A stretch of DNA of 64,000 nucleotides from Fibrobacter sp. Its GTDB lineage: Bacteria; Fibrobacterota; Fibrobacteria; Fibrobacterales; Fibrobacteraceae. The position numbers and the translations under genes were made by a program. Below the pieces are notes generated by a model that searched no databases, was not told the DNA's origin, and was given only the letters and a program-made list of their open reading frames with translations. Of the stretch, positions 33,973 to 43,329 are shown in pieces (position 1 is the stretch's first letter; the number at the start of each line of letters is the position of its first letter). The stretch lies in the NCBI GenBank assembly GCA_017642335.1, contig JAGCPF010000030.1, positions 28,368 to 92,367 of the forward strand, given 5' to 3'.

Positions 33973-34603
33973 CCTGCCTTACAGCTTCCAAGATTTCGTC
34001 CCAAAGTTCGTCCAGTCCGGTCTTCTTCAGAGAACTGACGCAGATCGGGCTGGTTTCCAATCCGAGGCGCTGCTTGATGAGCTTGATGCCTTTTGCAAAT
34101 TCCGACTGGTTTACCTTATCGCGCTTGCTTGCGACAATCAGTACGGGACAGCCAGTGTTGCGGATGCTTTCCACCGTCTCTATGTCGATTGCGGTCCCCC
34201 CGTGCCGGATGTCCACCAGATAGACTAGCCCGCGGAGGTCCTTGCATTTCTCGACATATTCTCGGATAAAGTCCGACATCTGGTCGCGTTTCGCATTGCT
34301 CACTTTTGCAAAGCCTACACCTGGTAAATCTACAAGAAAAAATTCGTTGTTGACCTTAAAAAAATTCAATTCACGGGTTTTTCCGGGGGCTGCACTGACT
34401 TTTACGAGTTTTTTTGACCCCATCAGGGCGTTCAGGAGGGATGACTTGCCCACATTGGACCGTCCGAGGAAGGCAATTTGGGGCAAGCGCTCCTTCGGGA
34501 GACCCTGCAGGCTCACTGCCGCCTTGACAAATACGGCAGAGCGGATTTCGTACCCGCCCACGATGACTGTTGCCTGTTTTGTCTTCTTCTCGTCTATGGT
34601 CAT
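33959..34603 (-). CDS. engB: Ribosome biogenesis GTPase EngB (YihA/YsxC)
   Basis: A 214-residue small GTPase with GRSNVGKSSLLNAL (G1), PGKTRELNFF (G2), DLPGVGFA (G3) and SKRDKVNQSE (G4). This is the EngB pattern and length. It is required for 50S subunit assembly in model bacteria. It overlaps recR by four bases. Confidence 0.95.
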   Translation of the reverse strand: MTIDEKKTKQATVIVGGYEIRSAVFVKAAVSLQGLPKERLPQIAFLGRSNVGKSSLLNALMGSKKLVKVSAAPGKTRELNFFKVNNEFFLVDLPGVGFAKVSNAKRDQMSDFIREYVEKCKDLRGLVYLVDIRHGGTAIDIETVESIRNTGCPVLIVASKRDKVNQSEFAKGIKLIKQRLGLETSPICVSSLKKTGLDELWDEILEAVRQDARS

Positions 34604-35196
34604 AGGGCACCTCGGCTTTCGAATGCTCTGAGCATGGTGACTTCGTCGATGAATTCAAGGTCGCTGCCCATCGGGATGCCGCGGGCGAGGCGCGTCCTCT
34701 TTACGGGGGCGTCGGCAAGCATCCTGTCGATCATCAGGATGGTGCTGTCCGCCTCGGGGCTGCTGCCCAGTGCGAAAATCAGTTCCTCTATGCCTTCCTC
34801 GCGGATGCGCTGCACCAGTTGCGGCAGGTGCAAGTGTTCCGGGCCGATGCCGTCCAGCGGGGAAATGGTGCCGCCCAGTACAAAATAAAGTCCCTTGTAT
34901 ATGCCGGAGCGCTCGAACGGAATGATGTCGGCGCTTTTCTCCACGACGCAGATTGTCTTGGTTCCGGTCCTCGATTCGCAGATGGGGCAGGTGTCCTGGT
35001 CGGTGAATGCATGGCAGTTGGGGCAGGGGTGCACCGATGTCGATGCCGTAATCAGGTTGTCTGCAAAGCGCCGGATGTCGTCCCTGTTACGGGACAGCAT
35101 GTGGTACGCAAGGCGGCGTGCCGTCTTGAGACCGATTCCGGGGAGCGAAGCGAATTCGGCGATAAGCGCTTCTAGACTTTGCGGTTCAACATTCAT
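34600..35196 (-). CDS. recR: Recombination protein RecR
   Basis: A 198-residue protein with an N-terminal helix-hairpin-helix (LPGIGLKTARRLAYHML), a four-cysteine zinc finger (CPNC and CPIC, about residues 58-73) and a Toprim domain (ICVVEKSADI, then LGGTISPLDGIGP). It acts with RecO/RecF in gap repair. It overlaps the EAL/HDOD gene by 11 bases. Confidence 0.96.
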   Translation of the reverse strand: MNVEPQSLEALIAEFASLPGIGLKTARRLAYHMLSRNRDDIRRFADNLITASTSVHPCPNCHAFTDQDTCPICESRTGTKTICVVEKSADIIPFERSGIYKGLYFVLGGTISPLDGIGPEHLHLPQLVQRIREEGIEELIFALGSSPEADSTILMIDRMLADAPVKRTRLARGIPMGSDLEFIDEVTMLRAFESRGAL

Positions 35197-36421
35197 TTGC
35201 CCAACTGTATGCCTCGTTGATGCAGCGGTTCAGCTGCTTGGTGGAAATCTTCAGTTCTTCGATCGCCATGAGGATGGCTTCGCGGTCGTCGAGCTCCACG
35301 GCGTCCGCGAGGCGGAGCAGCGTGCCGAGCCGGCCCTTCCTGTTGAGCAGGGATTCGCTCATTTCGTCGTCGGCGGGCGATTCGGGGAGGATGGTTTCGA
35401 GCGGTGCGCGGACCAGGGCGTCCATGCGGCTGATGAGCCCGACCATGAATGCTTTCGCGGCGAACAGCGGGCTTGCCGGTTCAATGACCTTCGCGACAAT
35501 CTCGAGGAACTTGGCGCGGTGTGCGGCGCTCTGGAAAAGCGGGGAACTCTGCGGCGAAATGCCGAGTTCCGGGCGCGCGTAGAGCATGAGCATCAGCCAC
35601 TTGTGGATGTGGCTCATGCCGACCCACACGATGGCGTCCTTTACGGTCTTGATTCCGTTGCCGTCGCCGTTGTTGCCCGAATTCACGAACTTGAGCAGGT
35701 TCGCTGCGATGTCCGGCGTCTCGTCAAGCTTTTCGCACAATTCTTCCAGGCTCGGGCGAGACTGGAGCAAAAGCAGGATGCGCAGGATGGCGACAGAAGT
35801 CGCGTCAATCTTCTGGCCGGTCACCAGTTCGGGCTTGGCAAAGAAGAATCCCTGGAAATAGTCGTAGCCGTCGGCGAGGCATTTCTTGAACGTCGATTCG
35901 TCTTCGACCTTTTCTGCGAGAATCTTGATGTGCATGGGGCGGAAAAACTGGACCGCCTTTTCCAGCGATTCCTTGTCGTTGTCCGCAATATCCATTTTCA
36001 CGTAAGATACGTACTTGAACAGTGGCTCGAACCGGTGAAGGAAATCCTCGTTGTAGACGAAGTCGTCGAGTGCGATTTCGAAGCCCCTGGCCTTGTAGCG
36101 TTCCACGGCGCGGATGAGCGTGTCGTCAACTTCCACGTCTTCGAGAACTTCCAGGACAAAGTTTGCCGGGTTCAGGAGACCGAAGATGTTGTCGAGCAGC
36201 ATCTGGCGGCTGCAGTTGATGAATGCCTTATGTTCGCCGATGAGGCGCTGGAAGCCTATGTTGTTGAGGACGTTTTCAAGTACTTGGGCCGTTGCCTGGA
36301 CGTCGCTTGCGATAACGGCGATATCGCTTTCGGGCGAGTCGCGGAATAAAAGTTCGTAGGCGTAAATCTTGCCTTCGCGGTCAAGAATAGGCTGGCGTGC
36401 TAAATAAGCGAGAGAATGCAT
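35186..36421 (-). CDS. EAL-HDOD (YuxH-like) signalling protein
   Basis: A 411-residue protein with an EAL-like domain (about 1-195) and an HDOD domain (about 200-400). The EAL motif is degenerate: the usual E-A-L is ELL in YAYELLFR, LDDFVYNEDF replaces the standard metal-binding aspartate pair, and KILAEKVE replaces the later EGVE. YuxH-type proteins usually lack c-di-GMP phosphodiesterase activity and may bind partners instead. HDOD often mediates regulatory protein contacts. It leads a six-gene operon with recR, engB, mlaE, mlaF and pyrC. Confidence 0.82.
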   Translation of the reverse strand: MHSLAYLARQPILDREGKIYAYELLFRDSPESDIAVIASDVQATAQVLENVLNNIGFQRLIGEHKAFINCSRQMLLDNIFGLLNPANFVLEVLEDVEVDDTLIRAVERYKARGFEIALDDFVYNEDFLHRFEPLFKYVSYVKMDIADNDKESLEKAVQFFRPMHIKILAEKVEDESTFKKCLADGYDYFQGFFFAKPELVTGQKIDATSVAILRILLLLQSRPSLEELCEKLDETPDIAANLLKFVNSGNNGDGNGIKTVKDAIVWVGMSHIHKWLMLMLYARPELGISPQSSPLFQSAAHRAKFLEIVAKVIEPASPLFAAKAFMVGLISRMDALVRAPLETILPESPADDEMSESLLNRKGRLGTLLRLADAVELDDREAILMAIEELKISTKQLNRCINEAYSWANEC

Positions 36422-36562
36422 GGCTTAGACGAAAGACGAGAGACTAGAGACGAGAGATTGTCAATTGATATTGTTTGCGAAAGTGGTTAGGCGAGTTTCG
36501 AAAGACGGAGGGTGGTAAACCTCTCGTCTCTCGTCTGTAGGCCCATAGGGCCGTTCTCTCGT
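36422..36562. repeat. Inverted AGACGAGAG-type repeats between hisG and the EAL-HDOD gene
   Basis: Left copies (36428-36458) read AGACGAGAG twice; right copies (about 36520-36537 and 36553-36560) are the reverse complement, CTCTCGTCT twice and once more. The arms could form a large cruciform, with TAGGCCCATAGGGCCG between copies. The gap holds no other gene, and both flanking genes read left. Confidence 0.7.
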
Positions 36563-37402
36563 CTAAATACGGGCGCTCTTGATGCCGAACAGCAGGATAC
36601 TTCTTGCGCCGGCGTCCCAGAGCTTGTCCATGATGGCGTTCGCCTCTTCTTGCGGGACCATCGCCTTCACGGAGTACCACTCGCGACCGTGCAGCTTGGT
36701 CACGGTCGGGGCGTCGAGGCCCGGCGTGAGTTCGCATGCCTTCTGGAGCAGTTCTGCCGGGCAGTCGTACTCGATCATCATGTACGACTGGGCGACGAGC
36801 TTGCCTTCGATGCGGCGGATGAGCGTGTTGACTTCTTCGAGTTCCGTCTTCTGCGGGTTGCAGAACAGGGCGGCATTGCTGCGGAACAGCGGGTCGCCCA
36901 CGATGCGCAGCCCGGCCTGCTTTAAGGTCGTGCCGGTTTCCACCACGTCGACGATGGCGTCGGCCACGCCGAGGCTCACGGAGATTTCGACGGCGCCTTC
37001 GAGCACCACAAAATCCATCGGCTTCTTGTAGAAGCCTTCCACGATGTTCGGGAAGCTGGTGGCGATGGTCTTGTCCTTCAGTTCGTCGAGCGACTGCACC
37101 GGGCTGTCGTTCGGGACGGCGGCGCACATCTTGGAGGCGCCGAAGGGGAGGTCCAGGACCTTCACTGCGGGGCTCTTCGCTTCGGCGTTGAAGTCGATGC
37201 CGGTAATGCCGGCGTCAATGATGCCGCGGCCCACGTACATCGGGATGTCGCTCGGGCGGAGGAAGAAGAATTCGATGCCGTTCTTGGTATCGAGCTGAGT
37301 CAGTGTCTTGTAGGGCTTGGATGCCTTGTAGCCGCAGGCCTTCAGGAGTTCCTGCGTGGGCTCGAAAAGCATGCCCTTGTTCGGGAGAGCTACCTTGATC
37401 AT
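36563..37402 (-). CDS. hisG: ATP phosphoribosyltransferase, long form
   Basis: A 279-residue enzyme starting MIKVALPNKGM, with PSDIPMYVGRGIIDAGITGID, ATSFPNIVEGFYK and the P-loop-like IVDVVETGTTLK. The C-terminal 75 residues form the ACT-like regulatory domain of the long HisG class, so histidine feedback does not need HisZ. It makes the first step of histidine synthesis. It overlaps hisE by four bases. Confidence 0.95.
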   Translation of the reverse strand: MIKVALPNKGMLFEPTQELLKACGYKASKPYKTLTQLDTKNGIEFFFLRPSDIPMYVGRGIIDAGITGIDFNAEAKSPAVKVLDLPFGASKMCAAVPNDSPVQSLDELKDKTIATSFPNIVEGFYKKPMDFVVLEGAVEISVSLGVADAIVDVVETGTTLKQAGLRIVGDPLFRSNAALFCNPQKTELEEVNTLIRRIEGKLVAQSYMMIEYDCPAELLQKACELTPGLDAPTVTKLHGREWYSVKAMVPQEEANAIMDKLWDAGARSILLFGIKSARI

Positions 37403-37659
37403 AGTTTAGCGTACACCTCTTCGAGAGTGAGACCCTTTTCGGCCATCATCACGGCCACATAGTAGAGCACCTGCGAAAGTTCGAGGCACTGGGCGTCGCG
37501 GCTTTCGAAGCGTGCGGCCTGCCAGCTTTCGGCGGCTTCTTCCACAAGCTTCTTGCCGATGGCGTGCGGACCCTTCTTGAACAGTTCCGTGGTTCCCTTG
37601 CCTTCGGGCATTTCCTTCTTGCGCTGGCATGCCAGGGCGTACATTTCTTCAAACGTCAT
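37399..37659 (-). CDS. hisE: Phosphoribosyl-ATP pyrophosphatase
   Basis: An 86-residue MazG-like enzyme; KKLVEEAAESWQAA and the later E/D residues form the metal-binding helices. It performs the second step of histidine synthesis and is fused with hisI in many bacteria, but is separate here. It is co-transcribed with hisG (ATGA overlap). Confidence 0.93.
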   Translation of the reverse strand: MTFEEMYALACQRKKEMPEGKGTTELFKKGPHAIGKKLVEEAAESWQAARFESRDAQCLELSQVLYYVAVMMAEKGLTLEEVYAKL

Positions 37660-37749
37660 AATTGACCTCGTGTTTTTTTACGGAGAAAAATGTAGAAAAT
37701 AGTGGTTGATGGTAAGAGGTTGGTGGCTAGAGAAAGAGGGGGAAACCAG

Positions 37750-37842
37750 TATATTTAGGGCAAAGAGCCGAAACCGCTGGCTGATGCCCTTTGATTGTGC
37801 GAGCGCAAAGCTCGAGGCTCCTGTTGGGACGCCCCTTTTTTG
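37750..37842 (+). ncRNA. Weak candidate small RNA with hairpins and T run
   Basis: A TATATT (37750-37755) is followed by a two-part hairpin (37758-37762 with 37785-37789; 37766-37769 with 37779-37782), a CGAGC/GCTCG hairpin (37800-37814) and GCCCC with six T (37836-37841). The first stem starts only three bases after the box, so this promoter may not be the real one. I see no -35. No protein gene fits in this 260-base gap. Confidence 0.2.
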
Positions 37843-37919
37843 AAAAAGTGAAAGATATTGAAATTGTGAAGAATAAGTCTTTAGAATAAATGTATTTTTG
37901 GACGCATGAGGAACTGATT

Positions 37920-39731
37920 ATGAAGTTGAGTAGGTTTATTTCTCTTTTTTGTTCGTTTGTTGTGTTTTTCCCCGTGTCGATGATGGCGGCTCCGGCGAAT
38001 CCCAAACCCGTCGTCTTTACTCAGAAAGACGGCTCTACCGTGACGATCCGCCACTATGGCGACGAACACTATCATTTTGCCAAGACAATCGATGGAATTC
38101 ATATTACGGGTGACGGGAACGGCAACTATGTGTACGTGGATGCCGAAGGCAAGCCTTCGGGGATAATTGCGCGAGATTCGGCGAACCGGACGGATTCCGA
38201 AAAGGATTTTTTGAAATCTTTAGATCAAAGCGAGGTCCATTCGAAGCATAAAGCTTTGAATGGGGGCCGATTTCCCGAGACCTTACCCCCTTCAGTAATT
38301 AAGCCTAGTGCGCTCCTGCGTGCCAGTAAGCGGGTCAACACCTTTGTAACGGGCGAACGTTGTTTCCCCGTGCTGCTTGTCAGTACGGACGATTACGGGG
38401 CTTTTGATTCGGCGAAGGTTTATAAAAAACTCAACAAGAAAGGGTATAGCGAGGATGGCCATATCGGGAGCATGCGGGACTACTTTATTGAAAGTTCCGG
38501 TGGCAAGTTCAAGCCCACATTCGACGTTTACCCGATAAGCCTGCCGGGAGACTTCGAAGATTACGATGACGAAAGCAAACTCATGACCACGGCCCTGGAC
38601 CTGCTCGTGGAGCGTCCCGACTTTATAGAAAGAGCGGGTGATTACGAAAGAATTTGCCCGTTCATCTTGATGCACCCGCTGACGAACGAGGATGCGGCGA
38701 CCTATAACTACAACTACTATTCTCACCAGTATTACATGACTTACCTTATAAGGAACGTGTACAAGACGAATGGGTATGCTTTTGACAGCTATGCGTTCGT
38801 GTCGCAGAAGGACGAAGATACGGGCAAGCTCAACCGATTGGCGACCATTGTTCACGAGTTTAGCCACGTGCTGGGGCTTTACGACCTCTACGGGGTTGAT
38901 TCGGAAGGCTATGCGACGGTTGGCCCGCTCCCGTTTGACATAATGGCTCTCGGTACGCGCAATGGCGAGGGAAAGTTCCCTCCGACTTTTTCCGCATTCG
39001 AGCGTGAGTCCATGGGGTGGATGCTGATGGAGGAATTCTTCACGGACAGCCTGCTTCGGCCCCACATGCTGGAACCCATTTCTTCCATGCACGCTTATTC
39101 CGTCACGAACCCGAAGGACGAGGATGAATACTACATCATTGAGTATCGTCCGGCTGTTGGTTTTGATTCGAAGATTTCAGAGTCCGAGTACAGCGGAGTC
39201 CAAGGGAAAAATGGCGTATTCGTGTGGTATGTCGATTACGACGAGACCGCTTTTTTGAGAAATGACCCGAATCCGGATCCCGACCATATGCATATTGATA
39301 TAAAGCAGGTGCTGGATCGCAAGAATACTTATTATGCGGACTTTTCGTTCAAAAGGAAGGATGCCAAGTCGTCGTTTACCGGCATTTATGACCTGAAGGT
39401 CTATGGGGATTCGCTGGTCTGTTTTGTTTTGTCGCAGGACGAGGATGTCACTCCCTGTCCCGAGCCGAAGTCGGATGCCTTTGCCCTTGCTCCCCGCCAG
39501 CCTGTTTCTGTGCAGATGCGTGTCCGCGAAGGAGTGCTGTCGGTGCAGGTTGCCATGCCAGGTTCCAAGCGGCTGAGGCTTGTTGACGCCATGGGCGTAT
39601 GTATCCGGAATATCCCATTCGACAGTGAATCCGTGCAGACGGATGTCTCGTCGTTGGCAAGGGGACCTGTCCTGGTTATGGTTGAGGTCGGCGGGAAACG
39701 GGTGGCGCACCAGGTTATCACGGTCCGTTAG
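37920..39731 (+). CDS. Secreted M6-family metalloprotease with C-terminal sorting domain
   Basis: From ATG 37920 the protein has 603 residues. A signal peptide (about 1-24) is followed by a propeptide-like region. The catalytic domain has HEFSHVLGLYD (HExxHxxGxxD, first His about 312) and a downstream FDIMALG Met turn, typical of M6 (immune inhibitor A-like) zinc proteases. The last 75 residues end with beta strands (LVMVEVGGKRVAHQVITVR) that resemble type IX secretion sorting domains. It is probably secreted or surface-bound. The Met at 37890 is rejected because it weakens the signal peptide. Confidence 0.85.
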   Translation: MKLSRFISLFCSFVVFFPVSMMAAPANPKPVVFTQKDGSTVTIRHYGDEHYHFAKTIDGIHITGDGNGNYVYVDAEGKPSGIIARDSANRTDSEKDFLKSLDQSEVHSKHKALNGGRFPETLPPSVIKPSALLRASKRVNTFVTGERCFPVLLVSTDDYGAFDSAKVYKKLNKKGYSEDGHIGSMRDYFIESSGGKFKPTFDVYPISLPGDFEDYDDESKLMTTALDLLVERPDFIERAGDYERICPFILMHPLTNEDAATYNYNYYSHQYYMTYLIRNVYKTNGYAFDSYAFVSQKDEDTGKLNRLATIVHEFSHVLGLYDLYGVDSEGYATVGPLPFDIMALGTRNGEGKFPPTFSAFERESMGWMLMEEFFTDSLLRPHMLEPISSMHAYSVTNPKDEDEYYIIEYRPAVGFDSKISESEYSGVQGKNGVFVWYVDYDETAFLRNDPNPDPDHMHIDIKQVLDRKNTYYADFSFKRKDAKSSFTGIYDLKVYGDSLVCFVLSQDEDVTPCPEPKSDAFALAPRQPVSVQMRVREGVLSVQVAMPGSKRLRLVDAMGVCIRNIPFDSESVQTDVSSLARGPVLVMVEVGGKRVAHQVITVR

Positions 39732-39852
39732 GCGGCCTCTGCAGGCCCTGAACCGTTTTTTTGGGGAAAACGTTGTTCCCATTTCTTGGCGCAAGCGCCT
39801 TTGCCGTTCAAAAGATGTTGCTTTAAAAAAAACAAAAACATATATTTAGGGC

Positions 39853-41130
39853 ATGAAAAAGATACTCCCCCTTGCCGTCCTTGGCGCTTTTCTCTTTTCC
39901 CTGGTTGCTTGTACGCAGGGGCCCAGGGTAACCGATTCCGAAACGTTCCGCAAAAAGACCGGTGTCATCGGCGTGTTCCGCCAGGCCGCTACGTTCTGTA
40001 GCGAGGGCTATCCGCAGACGATCAAGCTGGGCGATTCTACGATTCTGGTCAAGCCGACTTGGAGCAACGACCAGGATAACATCTTCTTCAGCGAGATGAA
40101 ACCGGGCCCTGCCACGCTGTTCTCTTACCGTTATCAGTGCTGGAAGGACGAGTTCGACCTGCGTCTCGACCAGAGCGACCCTTCTCGCGGCGCCGTCCCG
40201 ACGACAGTTGTCATTCCGGATACGGGATTCTGCAAGATTGTCATATCCTTTGTGGAAGGCGACAGGCTTTTCTCGCACGACGACATGCTTATTCAGGAAC
40301 AGTTTGAAAAGTGGAATGTCGCCGTGAACCACGCCTCTATTCCGTATTGCAACATTGTCGACAGCCAGGGCGGCGAGGTCTCGTTCGCCAACAAGGACTC
40401 CCTCCTTGCCGAAACCTACAAGGCGGCAATCCAGAAGGCGGCCACTGCGGGCAGCGACCAGATCCAGCCCCTCATTTCGTTGGACACGCTTTCCGACATG
40501 GTTACTTGGAACGGTGATCGCAACAAGATTCTCCTTGTCGTGTGGCACAACGATCCGGAACGCTTTACGGAGGGCCGTACTATCAAGCTGGGCGATGAAG
40601 TCATGTGGGCTGTGGCCGACAAGGAATTCCGCAAGTGGTTCAACCAGAACAAGGGCTCCGTGCGCAACTGGTCGCGTCGACTGCACCAGCTGATGGGCTT
40701 CTCGCTTGACACGACGCTCACGCATTTCAGCACGGTCTGGGTAGATCCGAAGGATGTCGTCCGACCGGCGTTTGTACCTGACCCGACGAGCAATACCATG
40801 CGCGCGACTTTTGCTGACGAGTCGCCGGAAGAGCAGAACGTGGTGAGCTACGAGCCGGCCCCCGAAGAGGCTGCTGCGGAATCCCCGTTCGGCAAGAAGG
40901 ATGAAGCGTTCATGATTTGGTTCCAGAACTGGTTTGACGAGACGGCCTCGAAGTACGAGAAGAAGTCGTCCAAGCGCCTGTGGACTCGCCTGGGTTACAC
41001 CTATGACTGGTCGCAGGGCGAACCCACTTACGGTCTCTCCGAGTTCATTGTCGTCCGCGATGCCGAGGTCATCGTGAACTTCACGAAGCAGAACAAGGCT
41101 TTCCTGAATTGGCTCGATTCGGGAATGTAG
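39853..41130 (+). CDS. Hypothetical lipoprotein, 425 aa
   Basis: The signal (ILPLAVLGAFLFSLVACT) has the lipobox LVAC. Two similar aromatic segments, EFRKWFNQNKGSVRNWSRRL and FMIWFQNWFDETASKYEKKS, followed by STVWV and SEFIVV strands, suggest an internal duplication. No family recognised. TATATT (39841-39846) is only six bases before the ATG and there is no ribosome site, so the message is probably leaderless. It converges on the TrmB-like gene. Confidence 0.6.
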   Translation: MKKILPLAVLGAFLFSLVACTQGPRVTDSETFRKKTGVIGVFRQAATFCSEGYPQTIKLGDSTILVKPTWSNDQDNIFFSEMKPGPATLFSYRYQCWKDEFDLRLDQSDPSRGAVPTTVVIPDTGFCKIVISFVEGDRLFSHDDMLIQEQFEKWNVAVNHASIPYCNIVDSQGGEVSFANKDSLLAETYKAAIQKAATAGSDQIQPLISLDTLSDMVTWNGDRNKILLVVWHNDPERFTEGRTIKLGDEVMWAVADKEFRKWFNQNKGSVRNWSRRLHQLMGFSLDTTLTHFSTVWVDPKDVVRPAFVPDPTSNTMRATFADESPEEQNVVSYEPAPEEAAAESPFGKKDEAFMIWFQNWFDETASKYEKKSSKRLWTRLGYTYDWSQGEPTYGLSEFIVVRDAEVIVNFTKQNKAFLNWLDSGM

Positions 41131-41146
41131 ATTAGGGCCTTCGGCC

Positions 41147-41878
41147 TTAGCGATTTGCTATTACGCGCCACAGCGGTTGACCCGCTGCGGCGTATTTTCT
41201 TTCGAACGCGGTTTCTGGGCTGCTCGGCAGGAGGGGGGACAATTCTGCCTGGATGCCGCGCAGGCTGGCGAGTTCGGGAATCGACTCGCTCTCTTTTTTG
41301 AGGATGCCTACGGCGTCGCAAAATTCCTGCGCATAGATTTCCCAGTTCGTCCGCAGTTCCGTGACAGGGGCGAGCTGCATCATGGTCGGGAATATCGGGT
41401 GCATGTGGAACCGGCGCGTGCATTCGGACTGCTTGGGCCACGGGTTCGGATAATAAACGGCGTGGTAGCGAACGTCCCAGCGGTTGTCAAGTACAAGGCG
41501 CCAGAAGTCCAGGAGCTCGGCACGTATCCAGAAGGCGTTGGGAGGGGGCCCTTCCGGGTCGGTTTGTCGGGCTTCCGGGCGCTTGCCGATGCGGGCCTCG
41601 GACTTGTCTATGCCCAGAACGGCGCAGTCGGGAAACTTTCGGGCGAGATGGAGCGTGCTTTCGCCAGTGCCGCAGCCGGAATCCAGTACGACAGGGATGG
41701 AGGCGATGTCGCTTTGCCCGGCCCATGTACAGATCTTTTTGCGGGCTTCCTCAAACGCTTCCCGTGTATGTAAAGCAATAGGACGCATGTACTGCGTCCT
41801 TGCGTATTTGCATACAATTTTTGCGAGGTCCTTGTGGACGGATTCCTGGTTCGATGTTACGGACCGGGCTACGCTCAT
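41147..41878 (-). CDS. TrmB-like SAM-dependent methyltransferase
   Basis: A 243-residue protein with SAM motif I (VLDSGCGTGESTLHLA), an acidic loop (VLGIDKSEARI) and VYYPNPWPKQ, which matches the PDPWPK signature of tRNA (guanine-46-N7) methyltransferases. The N-terminal half is longer than in TrmB and the tail is not typical, so a related substrate is possible. It overlaps the lipoprotein gene upstream by four bases. Confidence 0.72.
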   Translation of the reverse strand: MSVARSVTSNQESVHKDLAKIVCKYARTQYMRPIALHTREAFEEARKKICTWAGQSDIASIPVVLDSGCGTGESTLHLARKFPDCAVLGIDKSEARIGKRPEARQTDPEGPPPNAFWIRAELLDFWRLVLDNRWDVRYHAVYYPNPWPKQSECTRRFHMHPIFPTMMQLAPVTELRTNWEIYAQEFCDAVGILKKESESIPELASLRGIQAELSPLLPSSPETAFERKYAAAGQPLWRVIANR

Positions 41879-43329
41879 TTAGTCTTCCAAATTTTTTCCA
41901 GGTCGTACCCGACAAACTCCAGATTATCTAAATAGAATTCTGCATCATCATGGAAGACCCATGAAATTGTGCTGACTTTCTTGCGCTTCTCGACATCCGG
42001 GACGAGGTCTGCAAGGGCAACGGCGATACGCGACTTGTTTGCCGGCAGTTCAAATTCCATGGAACCGATGATAGAGTTGCGCTGGTCGCTGTAGAATCCG
42101 CCTCCCCAGGAATTCTTGCCGGAATTCCTGTCAAGGAGATCAAATTTGCAGGAACCCTTTCCCCACGCTTCGAACACGATGGAGTCGACTCCGGATAGGT
42201 TGTAGCTTATGCCTTGTTGACCGATTTCAATGCCGAAGACGACATACCACTGCGAGACCCAGGTGGATGAATCCATGCCCCAGTACGAAGGGTGGCTCTT
42301 CAAGAAGGCTGCGGTATCGGTGTATGACGGCGGGTACGCCTTGATGAGCGAGTCGGGGAATGTCACCCTGAAATGGACTTGCTTGTTGCCGTTGTCGTCG
42401 GACTCGATGAGGTCGGATATAGTGTAGGTAGTACCCTTTGGCTCAATTGAGATGTCCCCGTTCCCGTTGTTTAAGTCACCGGTAATGATGGACCATGCTC
42501 CATTCATAATGGAGAATCCCATATTGTGGATGAAGTCACCGTCACTGAAATCGTCTATCAAGAGGGTCTCGAGCGGTCCTTCGGGCTTAACGATGGAATC
42601 TTCCTTCGTTGTATCCGTTGTTGTAGTGTCCGAGGGTTTCGGCGTGGGAGCCACGTGTTCCACGACAATCGAATCGCCTGCTTTCGCCTTGATGGTGGGC
42701 AAGACAATCGTGTCGATCTTGGCGCCGTTGTTCGGGATGAATGCGAAGTTCAGGTTGCCGGCCGGGAGCCCGCCGATGGAGAACATTCCGTTCATCACAT
42801 TGGTGGAATGGTTGAGGCCGAAGAACTTGAGCGTACCGAAGGCGTTTTCACAGCCGTTGCAGCCATAGTCCGTGAGTGAACCGCTGATGTAGACTGTCTT
42901 CTGGAGTTTGTGTTCGCCGAGGAAAACGCTGTCCTTGGCATTTTCCACAGAGACGTCGATTTGTACGGAGGTTCCTTCGAGGGCGACTTCCATAATATAG
43001 TCGCCGACGCCAACGCTGTCGATGGAGACAATTCCATTGGAATCCGCCACTGCTGTATAGGCGTATGCTTCGCCACTGAGGCTTGTCCGCTTGATGAGCG
43101 TTACTGTGGCATATTTTGCCAGGGAACCATCTTCGTTATAGAGAGTTGCCGTGATGGCGTTGCCGGCTTCCGTGCCGCTAGGGCCACCGCCAGCCACATT
43201 GTCCGAGGTGCATGCCCAAAAACCGAGACCCAGTACGAGTCCGGCTAAGGATTTCAGGGCGAGGCCCTTTGCGCTCGAGGAGGCATGGCTCATGCTTCCA
43301 AAATACAATTTTTTGCGGGAGAGGCTCAT
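41875..43329 (-). CDS. Lipoprotein with carboxypeptidase-like regulatory domain and CBM-like domain
   Basis: A 484-residue protein with a lipobox (GFWACT). Residues about 55-140 fit a beta-sandwich regulatory/carboxypeptidase-like fold (ITATLYNEDGSLAKYATVTL and YIMEVALEGTSV). A Thr/Asp-rich linker (about 232-250) leads to a C-terminal domain starting LLIDDFSDGDF and ending with EFYLDNLEFVG, which looks like a CIA30/CBM11-type fold. It may bind a glycan at the cell surface. It overlaps the TIGR02147-type gene (ATGA), and a second start lies 12 codons inside. Confidence 0.68.
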   Translation of the reverse strand: MSLSRKKLYFGSMSHASSSAKGLALKSLAGLVLGLGFWACTSDNVAGGGPSGTEAGNAITATLYNEDGSLAKYATVTLIKRTSLSGEAYAYTAVADSNGIVSIDSVGVGDYIMEVALEGTSVQIDVSVENAKDSVFLGEHKLQKTVYISGSLTDYGCNGCENAFGTLKFFGLNHSTNVMNGMFSIGGLPAGNLNFAFIPNNGAKIDTIVLPTIKAKAGDSIVVEHVAPTPKPSDTTTTDTTKEDSIVKPEGPLETLLIDDFSDGDFIHNMGFSIMNGAWSIITGDLNNGNGDISIEPKGTTYTISDLIESDDNGNKQVHFRVTFPDSLIKAYPPSYTDTAAFLKSHPSYWGMDSSTWVSQWYVVFGIEIGQQGISYNLSGVDSIVFEAWGKGSCKFDLLDRNSGKNSWGGGFYSDQRNSIIGSMEFELPANKSRIAVALADLVPDVEKRKKVSTISWVFHDDAEFYLDNLEFVGYDLEKIWKTK

